A stretch of DNA of 64,000 nt. Origin: Natronosporangium hydrolyticum. Its GTDB lineage: Bacteria > Actinomycetota > Actinomycetes > Mycobacteriales > Micromonosporaceae. Location of the stretch: assembly GCF_016925615.1 (NCBI RefSeq), contig NZ_CP070499.1:434001-498000 (forward strand), written 5' to 3'. The translations under genes were made by a program, and so were the position numbers. The notes under the pieces are model-generated. The model ran no database searches, was not told the origin of the DNA, and saw nothing but the letters and a program-made list of their open reading frames with translations. Positions 17,303 through 25,474 of the stretch are shown in pieces (position 1 is the stretch's first letter; each line of letters opens with the position of its first letter).

Positions 17303-18437
17303 GGTGGGCCACCCCGAGTAGCTCGGCCACCGCCTGTTCGGTCCGCACCGACGCCTTGCCGTCGCCGTACGGGCTGCCGCCGGCGACCATCGCGGCCCGG
17401 CGCGACGGGTGATGCAGCAGCGGCTCCGCGGCGGCCAGGATCCGGTCCCGGTCGGTGCCGACCAGCGCCGCGCAGCCCGCGTCGACCGATTCCATCCGCT
17501 CGGTGACGTCCCGCAGCACCAGCGCGGGCACCCCGAACGACGGCGCCTCCTCCTGGATGCCGCCGGAGTCGGTGAGCACCAGGTAAGCCTCCGAGAGCAG
17601 CCGCATCAACTCGCCGTACGGCAGGGGTTCGGTCACCAGCGCCCGATCGGTACCGGACAGTCCAGCGTCGACCTGCGCGCGTACCGCGGGGTTGGGGTGG
17701 CTGGGCAGCACCACCCGCAGGTCCGGATGGCGGGCGAGCATCGCCCGCACAGCGGCGAGAATCTGCTCCAGCGGGGCGCCCCAGGATTCCCGGCGGTGGA
17801 CGGTGACCAGCAGCAGCCGGGCCCGCCCGCCAGCGGCCAGCGCCGACCAGTCGGCCAGCGTCTGGTCTGTGAACGGCGCCCGCCGTCGGGCCACGCTCTG
17901 AGCGGCGTCGACCACGGTGTTGCCGGTCACCATGATCTGCTCCGGGGGGATCCCCTCGGCGCGCAGGTTCGCCGCGGCCGTCGGCGTAGGCGCCAGGTGC
18001 AGCCGGGCGAGGGCGGCGACCAGCCGCCGGTTCCCCTCTTCCGGGAACGGGGAGTCGAGGTCGCCGGAGCGTAGCCCAGCCTCTAGATGTACCACCGGAA
18101 CCCGCTGCCAGAAACCGGCGAGCGCCCCGGCGAGGGTGGTCGTGGTATCGCCCTGCACCACCACCGCCGCTGGCTGATGCGCCGACAGGTGGGCCTCCAA
18201 CGACTGGATCAGGCCGGCGAGCAGCTCCGGCTGGCTGCCGGTGGTGCGGTGCAGGGGCAGTGACGCGTCGGGCCGGTCGCCGAAGGCGGCGAGCGCCTGA
18301 CCGACCATAGTGGGGTGTTGGCCGCTGGCGACCAGCACCGGGGTAAGTCGGCCCGCGGCGCGCAGCTGCTCGGCCACCGGCGCGAGTTTGATCGCCTCGG
18401 GTCGGGTGCCCGCGATCAGGTGTACTTCAAGGGTCAT
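17235..18437 (-). CDS. wecB: UDP-N-acetylglucosamine 2-epimerase (non-hydrolysing)
   Basis: A 400-residue WecB/MnaA-type enzyme interconverting UDP-GlcNAc and UDP-ManNAc. Motifs in order: LIAGTRPEAIKLAPV (6-20), VVQGDTTTTLAGAL, VPVVHLEAGLRSGDLDSPFP, PEEGNRRLVAALARLH, LLVTVHRRESWGAPL and LVLTDSGGIQEEAPSFGVP. The active-site Asp, Glu and His-Arg-Arg-Glu positions are present. The last 20 residues are a basic Pro/Arg tail encoded within the overlap with the convergent DUF2334 gene. It lies 52 bases after the GT2 gene, implying one operon that supplies sugar nucleotide for that synthase. Confidence 0.9.
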   Translation of the reverse strand: MTLEVHLIAGTRPEAIKLAPVAEQLRAAGRLTPVLVASGQHPTMVGQALAAFGDRPDASLPLHRTTGSQPELLAGLIQSLEAHLSAHQPAAVVVQGDTTTTLAGALAGFWQRVPVVHLEAGLRSGDLDSPFPEEGNRRLVAALARLHLAPTPTAAANLRAEGIPPEQIMVTGNTVVDAAQSVARRRAPFTDQTLADWSALAAGGRARLLLVTVHRRESWGAPLEQILAAVRAMLARHPDLRVVLPSHPNPAVRAQVDAGLSGTDRALVTEPLPYGELMRLLSEAYLVLTDSGGIQEEAPSFGVPALVLRDVTERMESVDAGCAALVGTDRDRILAAAEPLLHHPSRRAAMVAGGSPYGDGKASVRTEQAVAELLGVAHLRTGHAGVPRPRRTRSPAPVPR

Positions 18438-18489
18438 GACCGGATCTCCGGGGTGGTAGCGGGGGGTGAGGGGAGTGGGCAGCGGGCGG

Positions 18490-19803
18490 TCAGGTCAACT
18501 CCGGCACCGCCTCCGGAATCCGCTCGGTCTTCGCCCAGCCGCGTCGGCCACTGACCTGCCGGGCCACCGCCCGCCAGGTGCTGACCAGCCCGAGCAGCAG
18601 CAACGCCGGATAGACCAGGCCACCGAGCAGGCAACGGCTGAGCGCCTCGTCGCGCAGCCGGAACCGGTGCAGCACCGCCCACAACAGACCGGGCAACACC
18701 ATCACCGACAACCAGATCGCGACCACTATGCCGAGCACTACGCCGCCGGAGAGGACGGCGCCGCCATTGGCCGCCCGGATGGTGGTGACGGTCCAGAAGC
18801 CGCCTACGACGATCGCGCCGAGCGCGTTGAACCACGGCGCCAGTAGGTAGTACGCCATCTCCACAAAGGTGTGATTGGGGATCTGCCGGGCGCCGAAGAG
18901 CCGGCCGAGGTACGGCAGGCACTGCAAGTTGCCCTGTGCCCACCGGGTCCGCTGCCGCAGCAGCCGGCGGGCGTCCACCACCGCCTGCTGGACCACCGCG
19001 GCGCGCCAGACGTAGCGGACGCGCACCCGCGCCAGGTGGAGTCGCAGCCCGAGCTCCAGATCCTCGACCAGGCAACCGGACCAGGGTTGGTCGCCGAGGG
19101 CGAGCAGGGCGGAGAGCCGGATGAACTGGCCGTTGCCGCCGAGGCCGACCGAGCCGACCCGGTCGCGGAGCACCTGGCTGGCGTCGGCCACCGAGCCGAA
19201 CTCCAGATCCTGGGCCATGCCGAGCAGCCGGTCCCGGTTGTGGATCCGCACCCGTACCTGGACCGCGCCCACCGCCGGCTCGCGCAGCGCGTCGCCGACC
19301 TCAACCAGCAGGTTGTCGGTGCCGCGCCCGTCGCCGTCGATCACCCCGACCGCGACCCGGGTCGGGTCGGTGCCGGCCTCGGCGACCCGCTGCCGGATCA
19401 GCTGGTAAGCGGCGTTCAACGCGGCGCCCTTGCCCTGCCGGGCCACCGGCGGCTCGCGGCGCAGCACGTGCAGCCGCTCGTGGCCGATCCCGGCGAGTAC
19501 CGCCGGGGTGCCGTCATCGGAGCCGTCGTCGACGACCAGCACCTCGACCCGGGCGCCGGGCGCCGGCAGCGCGAGCGCGGCCGCGACGGTCCGGGCGACC
19601 ACCCGCTCCTCGTTCAGGCACGGGATGACGATCCAGTAACTGACCGGGTGGGCGCGCTGGCCGGCTGGGAACTCCGGGGGGCGGCGGCCGCGGCGGGCGT
19701 GTCTGCCCGCCGCGGCCGCCGTGGTGGTGGCATATCCAGCGAGGACGGCGTTGAAGAGCGGCCAGATGAGTAGGACCGCGAGGCCGACCACCAATGCGGA
19801 CAC
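18490..19803 (-). CDS. Processive family 2 glycosyltransferase (polysaccharide synthase)
   Basis: A 437-residue membrane GT2. Residues 1-25 are an N-terminal transmembrane helix. The cytosolic domain carries the processive-synthase signature: VEVLVVDDGSDDGTP, GVIDGDGRGTDN (DxD), LVEDLELGLRLH (catalytic base region) and QRTRWAQGN (QxxRW). Three or four C-terminal helices follow (e.g. VVLGIVVAIWLSVMVLPGLL). This layout is shared with poly-N-acetylglucosamine and hyaluronan-type synthases. GTG 19803 is 15 bases downstream of the LPLTG microprotein stop. With wecB and the deacetylase-like gene it suggests an amino-sugar exopolysaccharide; the polymer itself cannot be read from sequence. Confidence 0.85.
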   Translation of the reverse strand: MSALVVGLAVLLIWPLFNAVLAGYATTTAAAAGRHARRGRRPPEFPAGQRAHPVSYWIVIPCLNEERVVARTVAAALALPAPGARVEVLVVDDGSDDGTPAVLAGIGHERLHVLRREPPVARQGKGAALNAAYQLIRQRVAEAGTDPTRVAVGVIDGDGRGTDNLLVEVGDALREPAVGAVQVRVRIHNRDRLLGMAQDLEFGSVADASQVLRDRVGSVGLGGNGQFIRLSALLALGDQPWSGCLVEDLELGLRLHLARVRVRYVWRAAVVQQAVVDARRLLRQRTRWAQGNLQCLPYLGRLFGARQIPNHTFVEMAYYLLAPWFNALGAIVVGGFWTVTTIRAANGGAVLSGGVVLGIVVAIWLSVMVLPGLLWAVLHRFRLRDEALSRCLLGGLVYPALLLLGLVSTWRAVARQVSGRRGWAKTERIPEAVPELT

Positions 19804-19818
19804 GGGGGAACGGTCCGG

Positions 19819-19989
19819 CTACTTACTGTTGCTGTTGTCGCTGCGACGGTTGCGGGCGGCCCGCATCAGCAGCACGCCGCTGGCGAGCGCGCCGGCGCCC
19901 AGGAGCACTATGCCCAGGGTGCCGCTGCCGGTCAAGGGTAACGAGGCGGCGGCCCCGGCGGCAGGGGTGAGCACGCGTGCTTGTGACAT
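19819..19989 (-). CDS. 56-residue LPLTG sorting-signal microprotein
   Basis: ATG 19989 (SD-like GTGGATGG upstream) opens a 56-codon gene ending in TAG at 19819. Residues 17-21 read LPLTG, followed by a hydrophobic span GIVLLGAGALASGVLLM and the basic tail RAARNRR, then SDNSNSK. This is a complete sortase-type cell-wall sorting signal, but with only 16 residues (MSQARVLTPAAGAAAS) before it and no obvious signal peptide. It is the first gene of the operon with the GT2 and wecB, 15 bases before the GT2 start. A remnant of a larger surface protein is the alternative, but the clean start and operon spacing favour a real small gene. Confidence 0.6.
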   Translation of the reverse strand: MSQARVLTPAAGAAASLPLTGSGTLGIVLLGAGALASGVLLMRAARNRRSDNSNSK

Positions 19990-20169
19990 GACACACCATC
20001 CACTTTTATTTCAGGCTTGTCGGACTTGGTGACTTTAGAGGCGTTGGAGCTGCCGTCGCTACTGTCCCGGATGGATAACGCCTGGTCAGGCGCCAGACTT
20101 CGGCCGCGCAGGGGTCGCCGGTCACCGGATATGCGGACACCAGACCCCCACACACCACCCATCCCGGCC

Positions 20170-20224
20170 GATCATGGACTTAGGTGCATGATCGGGCCCC
20201 GATCATGCACCTAAGTCCATGATC
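20170..20224. repeat. Perfect 27-bp-arm palindromic element (class I)
   Basis: Left arm 20170-20196 starts GATCATGGACTTAGGTGC and is exactly complementary to right arm 20198-20224 around one central base (C 20197). The right end supplies the TGA stop of the response regulator gene (complement of TCA 20223-20225). It could form a very strong hairpin and terminate transcription from that gene. The arm sequence is the same class as those at 4687-4741 and 44033-44101. Confidence 0.75.
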
Positions 20225-20915
20225 AGCCCGAAAATGGTTGGTAGCGGTAGCCGATGCCGCGTACCGACTGCAGCGGCGACTCAGCCGGCTCCTGCCAGCC
20301 GAGCTTGCGCCGCAGCCGCAGCAGCGCGAACTTGACCTTCGCCGCCCCGAGTCCGGTCGGGTCGTCCCACGCCAGCTGCAACAGCTGCTCCGGGCTCAGC
20401 ACCAGGCCGGCGTGCCGGACTAGCGCCAGCAACAGCCGGAACTCGATCGGCGTCAACGCCACCTCGTCCCCCTCGACCACCACCCGATGCCGTACCGGGT
20501 CCACCCGCAGCACCCCATCGTCGTACACCTCTGCCGTCCACCTGGGATCTCTTCGCGTCGCGCGCCGCAGCAGCGCCTCGATCCTGGCCAACAGCTCCTG
20601 GCGACCGAACGGCTTGGTGAGGTAGTCGTCGGCGCCGGCCCGCAACCCCCGGACCTTCTCGGCCTCCTGGTCGACCGCCGAGAGCACCATCACCGGCACG
20701 TCGCTGACCTCCCGGAGCCGGGTCAACAGCTGCCAGCCGTCCAGCTCCGGCAGGGCCAGGTCCAGGATGACCAGGTCCGGCCGCTGGTCGTACGCGGTAC
20801 GCAGGCCGGAGCGGCCATCGGCCCGGTGGGTGACGTCGTGCCCGGCGCGGGTGAGTAGGAGCTGCAGCATCTCCGCGACGCCCGGGTCGTCCTCCACCAG
20901 CAGCAAGTTACCCAC
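20223..20915 (-). CDS. OmpR/PhoB-family response regulator (no adjacent kinase)
   Basis: A 230-residue two-domain regulator. The receiver domain (1-115) has the acidic pair VEDDPG, phospho-acceptor Asp in LVILDLALPELDGW, Ser in MVLSAVD and Lys in YLTKPFGRQE. The winged-helix output domain (about 135-228) ends VRGIGYRYQPFSG. It should bind DNA as a dimer when phosphorylated. GTG 20915 follows GGAG at proper spacing. No histidine kinase lies nearby, so it is an orphan here; it is divergent from a LuxR-type regulator, with 112 bases between starts. Confidence 0.88.
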   Translation of the reverse strand: MGNLLLVEDDPGVAEMLQLLLTRAGHDVTHRADGRSGLRTAYDQRPDLVILDLALPELDGWQLLTRLREVSDVPVMVLSAVDQEAEKVRGLRAGADDYLTKPFGRQELLARIEALLRRATRRDPRWTAEVYDDGVLRVDPVRHRVVVEGDEVALTPIEFRLLLALVRHAGLVLSPEQLLQLAWDDPTGLGAAKVKFALLRLRRKLGWQEPAESPLQSVRGIGYRYQPFSG

Positions 20916-21027
20916 AGAGACTCCTCGACGACTAGGGGTAAGTATGACTGCAAGTGGTAGTCGGCTGCACCCAAACGGCAACCAAAGTGCTCCGGAGTCG
21001 CTTCGAGGCCGGACCATCCTGGGATCC

Positions 21028-21810
21028 ATGCGCGTGTCCAGCCTCGCCCACATCCCGGCGCCGGATGGGGCGCCCCCGACGGACTGGTCGACGATCGACG
21101 TGTTCGCGGTCGACGCCGTACCGCTCGCCACGGAGGGGCTCGCGTACCTCGCCCGGCGTACTCCGCAGCTGCGGCTGGTGGGGGCGGTCGCCACGGTGGC
21201 GCAGGCCCGGGTGCAGTTGCCGGCACTGACCGGCACCGTGATCACCATCGGTGACACCACCCCGGGCGTTGCCGACCTGTTGGCGGAGCTGCGGGCCAGC
21301 CGGCCGGAGGCGGGGCTGGTGGTGGTCTCACACCGGCCGGGGCGGGAGCGTTCCCTGTGGGCCCGGCGGGCGGGGGCGAGCGCATTCGTCGGTTCGGACA
21401 CGACGGCGACGACGCTGGTAGCCGCGATCCGGTACGCCGGTCGTCCGCCGGCGCCGTTCCGGTCGTTCGGCGCCGACGTCGGTCGGGTGGCGACCCGGCC
21501 GCGGACGGTGGAGTTCGAGACCCTCAGCGACCGGGAGCAACAGGTGCTGCGGCTGGTGCGGGACGGCCGGAGCCACGCCGAGATCGGGGTCGCGCTCGGC
21601 ATCCGGCTGGGGACGGTACGTACCTACGTGAACCGGATCTACGCCAAGCTAAACGTTCGGAACCGGGCGCAGGCGCTGGTCGCGGCGTTCGGCGGCAACC
21701 CGGAGTTGGGTGGCCCGGAGTTGGGTGGCCCGGAGTTGGGCGGCTCCGAACTCCGGGCGGAGTTCCCGGTGCCGGTGCCGAGGGGTGTGGCAGTTTCCCG
21801 GGCACGGTGA
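21028..21810 (+). CDS. LuxR-type regulator with degenerate receiver-like domain
   Basis: A 260-residue protein. Residues 20-150 resemble a receiver fold (VFAVDAVPLATEGLAYLAR; GLVVVSHRPGRE), but the usual phospho-acceptor context is not clear, so phosphorylation is doubtful. Residues 175-235 are a LuxR/NarL helix-turn-helix: TLSDREQQVLRLVRDGRSH, GVALGIRLGTVRTYVNRIY and AKLNVRNRAQAL. The C-terminus carries three copies of PELGG from a 15-bp tandem repeat. ATG 21028 gives a start just before the conserved region, with GGGA upstream. It is divergent from the OmpR-family gene. Confidence 0.78.
   Translation: MRVSSLAHIPAPDGAPPTDWSTIDVFAVDAVPLATEGLAYLARRTPQLRLVGAVATVAQARVQLPALTGTVITIGDTTPGVADLLAELRASRPEAGLVVVSHRPGRERSLWARRAGASAFVGSDTTATTLVAAIRYAGRPPAPFRSFGADVGRVATRPRTVEFETLSDREQQVLRLVRDGRSHAEIGVALGIRLGTVRTYVNRIYAKLNVRNRAQALVAAFGGNPELGGPELGGPELGGSELRAEFPVPVPRGVAVSRAR
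21699..21743 (+). repeat. 15-bp coding tandem repeat, three copies
   Basis: The unit CCCGGAGTTGGGTGG occurs at 21699, 21714 and 21729, the last copy with one change. It encodes PELGG repeats near the C-terminus of the LuxR-type regulator. The copies are almost identical, which points to recent slippage or a currently variable tract. Confidence 0.85.
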
Positions 21811-21844
21811 GCGATATCCGGTCCCGCCATCTGCGGGACCGGGC

Positions 21845-22393
21845 TTACTGCCCGGGGCCGAACAGCTCGGCCTTGCGTGCTCGCCACTCTACTGTGTACT
21901 GGGCGAGCCGTTCCCGGAAGAACCGGAAGTATTCGCTGGTCTCGCGGAGGCGACGGCCACCCGGAGTCTCCGGCCCGAGCAGCGCTACCCCCTCGTCGGC
22001 GAGATGCTCGAACGGCGTCACCATCTGCGCCCGCTGGGTTGTGATCATGCCCCAGAGGTCGTCGTCGTAGACCCGGTAGGTGTCCACCCGGCTGCCCGGC
22101 TCGCGCTCCTTGCCGAGCAGGCGCATCTGGGTGAGTCGGCGCACCGCGCCGGAGATCGCGGCCGGGCTCACCTGGAGCGCGGTCGCCAGCTCGGCCGCGG
22201 TGTAGCGCTCGGCGTCATCGCAGAGGACGTACGCGAACACCCGGGCCGGCATCCGGGGTAGACCTACGTCGGTGAGCGCCAGGGCGAACCGTTCGACATA
22301 GCGGAGCAGTTCGGTGCGATGGCGGTCGGGGTCGCCCGCTGGGCCGGTGGCGCCGGGGCGGCCCTCGGTGCTGAGGTCGCTGGATGTCGGCAA
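21845..22393 (-). CDS. GbsR/MarR-family transcriptional regulator
   Basis: A 182-residue winged-helix regulator. Residues 30-105 hold the DNA-binding domain: [40 protein letters not shown] and [21 protein letters not shown]-terminal dimerisation helix region ends in ELFGPGQ. The start is TTG 22393, supported by GGAGGAG five bases upstream; no ATG or GTG is better placed. It is divergent from an ABC exporter operon, and a perfect 7-4-7 inverted repeat lies between them at 22445-22462, so it very probably represses that operon. Confidence 0.83.
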   Translation of the reverse strand: MPTSSDLSTEGRPGATGPAGDPDRHRTELLRYVERFALALTDVGLPRMPARVFAYVLCDDAERYTAAELATALQVSPAAISGAVRRLTQMRLLGKEREPGSRVDTYRVYDDDLWGMITTQRAQMVTPFEHLADEGVALLGPETPGGRRLRETSEYFRFFRERLAQYTVEWRARKAELFGPGQ

Positions 22394-22444
22394 ATGATCT
22401 CCTCCTTCTAGGCCCGACTATACAAGCTTTAGCAGATTTTGAGC

Positions 22445-22462
22445 TTTCACAAACATGTGAAA
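22445..22462. promoter_or_regulatory. Inverted-repeat operator TTTCACA-AACA-TGTGAAA
   Basis: Perfect 7-base arms with a 4-base spacer lie 20 bases before the ABC ATPase start and 52 bases before the regulator start. A GATACG hexamer (22468-22473) downstream of TTCACA (22446-22451) gives a plausible -35/-10 pair with 16-bp spacing for the exporter, so a bound repressor would cover the -35. The likely ligand is the divergent GbsR/MarR protein. Confidence 0.6.
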
Positions 22463-22482
22463 AGAGTGATACGCTCGCGAGC

Positions 22483-23418
22483 ATGACTACTGCGATCTCA
22501 GTCTCCGGGTTGGTGAAGACGTTCGGAGCCACCCGCGCTCTCGACGGGCTCGACCTCACCGTCGCCACCGGCGAGGTGCACGGGTTCCTCGGCCCCAACG
22601 GGGCTGGCAAATCCACCACCATCCGGGTCCTGCTGGGGCTGCTTCGGGCCGACTCCGGCACTACGGTCCTGCTCGGCGGCGACCCGTGGCGCGACGCGGT
22701 CCCGCTGCACCGCCGACTCGCCTACGTCCCCGGCGACGTGGAGCTGTGGCCCAACCTCACCGGCGGCGAGGCGATCGACCTGCTCGGGCGGCTCCGCGGC
22801 GGCTTGGACAGGTCACGCCGGGCCGAACTGGTGGAGCGGTTCGACCTCGACCCCACCAAAAAGGGCAGGACCTATTCGAAGGGCAACCGGCAGAAGGTGG
22901 CGCTGATCGCGGCGCTCGCCTCCGACGTGGAGCTGCTGATCATGGATGAGCCGACCGCTGGGCTGGACCCGCTGATGGAGGTGGTGTTTCAGGAGTTCAT
23001 CGGGCGGGCCAAGACCGAGGGCAAGACCGTGCTGCTCTCCAGCCACATCCTGGCGCAGGTCGAGAAGCTCTGCGACCGGGTCAGCATCATCCGGCAGGGC
23101 AAGGTGGTCGAGTCCGGCACGCTCTCCGAGCTGCGGCACCTGACCCGCACCACCATCGAAGCGGAGACGACCCAGCCGGTGAACACCCTGGCGGAGCTGC
23201 CCGGCATCCACGACCTCACCATCACCGACGGGCGGATCCGATTCGCCGTCGACGGTGAGCAGCTCGACCGCGCGGTCCGGGAGTTGAGCGGCGCCGGCCT
23301 GCGCAGCCTGGTCAGCCACCCGCCGACCCTGGAGGAGCTGATGCTGCGGCACTACGGTGACGAGCTGGCCGGCGCGGGCAACGGCAACGGCAACGGCGCC
23401 GCGAAGGACTCCCGATGA
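22483..23418 (+). CDS. ABC exporter, ATP-binding subunit
   Basis: A 311-residue ATPase: Walker [10 protein letters not shown] (about residue 38), signature variant [15 protein letters not shown] (about 130-144), Walker [14 protein letters not shown], then [14 protein letters not shown] with the H-loop. The C-terminal 90 residues match the extension of DrrA-like drug-exporter ATPases and end in a Gly/Asn repeat (GNGNGNG). It pairs with the permease encoded immediately downstream (ATGA overlap). Function is probably export of an antibiotic-like or lipophilic substrate; the substrate is unknown. Confidence 0.88.
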   Translation: MTTAISVSGLVKTFGATRALDGLDLTVATGEVHGFLGPNGAGKSTTIRVLLGLLRADSGTTVLLGGDPWRDAVPLHRRLAYVPGDVELWPNLTGGEAIDLLGRLRGGLDRSRRAELVERFDLDPTKKGRTYSKGNRQKVALIAALASDVELLIMDEPTAGLDPLMEVVFQEFIGRAKTEGKTVLLSSHILAQVEKLCDRVSIIRQGKVVESGTLSELRHLTRTTIEAETTQPVNTLAELPGIHDLTITDGRIRFAVDGEQLDRAVRELSGAGLRSLVSHPPTLEELMLRHYGDELAGAGNGNGNGAAKDSR

Positions 23419-25079
23419 GCACGGCCGCCGACACTCGTCCGCGGGCGCACCGGGTGGACCCACCCCAGCGCGGCGGCCAGCAGACGCTCGCCGGCACCGG
23501 CGCGCTCATCCGCTTCATCCTGCGGCGGGACCGGATCAAGCTGCCGGCCTGGCTGCTCGGCATCACCGTGATGCTGGCCTACTACACGGCGCTGCTGCCG
23601 ACGGTCTACGAGGGCGACGAGGAGATGCAGAGCCTGGCGTCGTTCATGACCGGTCCGGTCGGGGCGCTGATCTCCGGGCCAGGCTACGGCGCCGACCAGC
23701 TCAACCTGGAGCGGCTGATCGTCGGGGTCTACGGCATCTACTTCCTGCTGCTGGCGGCGCTGATGAACATGCTGCTGGTCTCCCGGCACACCCGGGTCGA
23801 CGAGCAGCACGGCCGCACCGAACTGCTGCGCGCCACCGTGGTCGGCCGGCACGCTCCGCTCACCGCGGTGCTGACCGTGGCGGTCGCGGCGAACGCGCTG
23901 CTGGCGCTGCTGCTCACCGGGGTCATGGTCGGCAACGACTTCGACGCCGGGCAGAGTCTGCTCTTCGGCGCCGGGGTCGGCGCGGCCGGACTGCTGTTCG
24001 CCGGCGTGACCGCGCTCACGGTCCAGATCACCGAGTACTCCCGCGCCGCCACGGGCCTGGCGGGGGCGGTGCTCGGTGTGGCATGGGTAATCCGGGCCGC
24101 CGGCGACATGCTGGCACAGCACGGCAGCGCGCTCTCCTGGTTCTCGCCGCTGGCCTGGGTGCAGCAAACCCGGCCGTACGTGGACGGGCGCTGGTGGCCA
24201 CTGCTGCTGGTGGTCGGGTTGACGGCGGTGGTGACGGCGGTGGCGTACGCGCTGGCGAGCCGGCGGGATGTCGGCGCCGGCCTGCTCGCGGCCCGCCGGG
24301 GGAGCCCGAGCGCGGCGGCGTGGCTCGCCTCACCGCTGGCGTTCGCGTTCCGGCTGCACCGGGCCAGCCTGATCGGCTGGGGCATCGCGTTGGGGCTGGC
24401 GGGGCTGCTCTGGGGATGGATCACCGAACCCATGATCGACACGTACGAGGGCATGGGCGACGACATCCTCGCGATCTTCGGTGGCGACGCCAGCAACATC
24501 ATCGACGGGTACCTGAGCGTGATGGCGCTGGTCACAGCGCTGCTCGTCGGCGTGTTCGTAATCCTCGGGGTGCAGACGCTGCGGGTCGAGGAGACCAAGG
24601 GCCGGGCCGAGCCGGTGCTGGCGACCGCCATCAGCCGCTGGTCCTGGGCCGGCAGCCACCTGGTGGTGTTGGCCCTCGGGGTGATCGGGCTGCTGCTGCT
24701 GGCCGGCATCACCACCGGGATCGGCGCGGCGGCATCGCTCGGCGACGCCGGCTACGCCTGGGAGGTCACGCTCGCGCACCTGGCGCACACCCCGGCGGTG
24801 CTGTTGCTACTCGGGATCGCGGCACTGCTGTTCGGGGCGGTGCCCAAGGCGATCGGGGCGGTTTGGGCGGTGTTGGGCTACGGGATGCTGATTGGCTTCT
24901 TCGGTCCGCTCATGGACCCGCCGCAGTGGGCCTACGACATCTCGCCGTTCGAGCATGTCGCCCGGGCACCGCTGGACGACCTCACGGTGTCGCCGATCCT
25001 TGCCCTCACCGGGGTCGCGGTGGTGCTGCTCGCGGCAGGGCTGGCCGGCTTCCGGCGACGGGACCTCGAAACCAAGTAG
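23415..25079 (+). CDS. ABC exporter, fused permease (tetronasin/polyketide exporter type)
   Basis: A 554-residue integral membrane protein with about twelve hydrophobic segments in two similar halves: the first from [19 protein letters not shown], the second from [19 protein letters not shown]. Each half is followed by a loop with LLRATVVGR or VLATAISR, the signature of the large actinobacterial ABC-2 permeases linked to tetronasin-type resistance. It starts within the ATPase stop codon (ATGA). With the ATPase it should form an exporter controlled by the divergent GbsR/MarR gene. Confidence 0.82.
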   Translation: MSTAADTRPRAHRVDPPQRGGQQTLAGTGALIRFILRRDRIKLPAWLLGITVMLAYYTALLPTVYEGDEEMQSLASFMTGPVGALISGPGYGADQLNLERLIVGVYGIYFLLLAALMNMLLVSRHTRVDEQHGRTELLRATVVGRHAPLTAVLTVAVAANALLALLLTGVMVGNDFDAGQSLLFGAGVGAAGLLFAGVTALTVQITEYSRAATGLAGAVLGVAWVIRAAGDMLAQHGSALSWFSPLAWVQQTRPYVDGRWWPLLLVVGLTAVVTAVAYALASRRDVGAGLLAARRGSPSAAAWLASPLAFAFRLHRASLIGWGIALGLAGLLWGWITEPMIDTYEGMGDDILAIFGGDASNIIDGYLSVMALVTALLVGVFVILGVQTLRVEETKGRAEPVLATAISRWSWAGSHLVVLALGVIGLLLLAGITTGIGAAASLGDAGYAWEVTLAHLAHTPAVLLLLGIAALLFGAVPKAIGAVWAVLGYGMLIGFFGPLMDPPQWAYDISPFEHVARAPLDDLTVSPILALTGVAVVLLAAGLAGFRRRDLETK

Positions 25080-25080
25080 C

Positions 25081-25186
25081 CCCCCGGGGGGGCCGATCAT
25101 GAGCTAGCCCCCGGGGGGGGCCGATCATGAGCTAGTGAGCAGACACGCCCGGCGTGTCGGGTCAACTAGCTCATGATCGGCCCGGG
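25081..25186. repeat. GATCATGAGC-type palindromic element (class II) with duplicated left arm
   Basis: A left half of C-rich/G-rich run plus CCGATCATGAGCTAG occurs twice in tandem (ending 25107 and 25135). The matching right arm CTAGCTCATGATCGG is at 25166-25180. The loop contains a small palindrome, GACACGCCCGGCGTGTC. The element begins two bases after the permease stop codon and abuts the stop of the convergent 95-residue gene, so it could terminate both transcripts. Confidence 0.75.
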
Positions 25187-25474
25187 CTATGGGCCGTTCA
25201 AGTAGGTCCGGTGAAGTTCGGCGAGGATCGTCGGGCGCTCCCGGCCGGAGCACTCCGCTGCCTCGTCAAGCAGCATGCTGGCGAGCGCCGCCGTTCCCAA
25301 CAGCAACTCGGCGACCGCCTGTGGCGGGTCCGACTGCTCAGCCCGGTCCAGCAACAGCCGCTGCATGGTCTGCCAGAACAGCTCCGGGTCGGTCGGCCCG
25401 GCCGCGTACGCGGTGGTGAGCTCGATCGCCGCCGGCAGGACCGTTGCGACCGTGCGGTCCGGCTCCGGACTCAC
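25187..25474 (-). CDS. 95-residue protein translationally coupled to superoxide dismutase
   Basis: I do not recognise the family. GTG 25474 overlaps the sod stop (GTGA). The product is mostly helical and acidic: [16 protein letters not shown], then [35 protein letters not shown] and the closing [12 protein letters not shown]. It has no signal peptide, membrane segment or metal-binding motif. Coupling to the superoxide dismutase suggests a shared condition of expression, but gives no function. Confidence 0.65.
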   Translation of the reverse strand: MSPEPDRTVATVLPAAIELTTAYAAGPTDPELFWQTMQRLLLDRAEQSDPPQAVAELLLGTAALASMLLDEAAECSGRERPTILAELHRTYLNGP

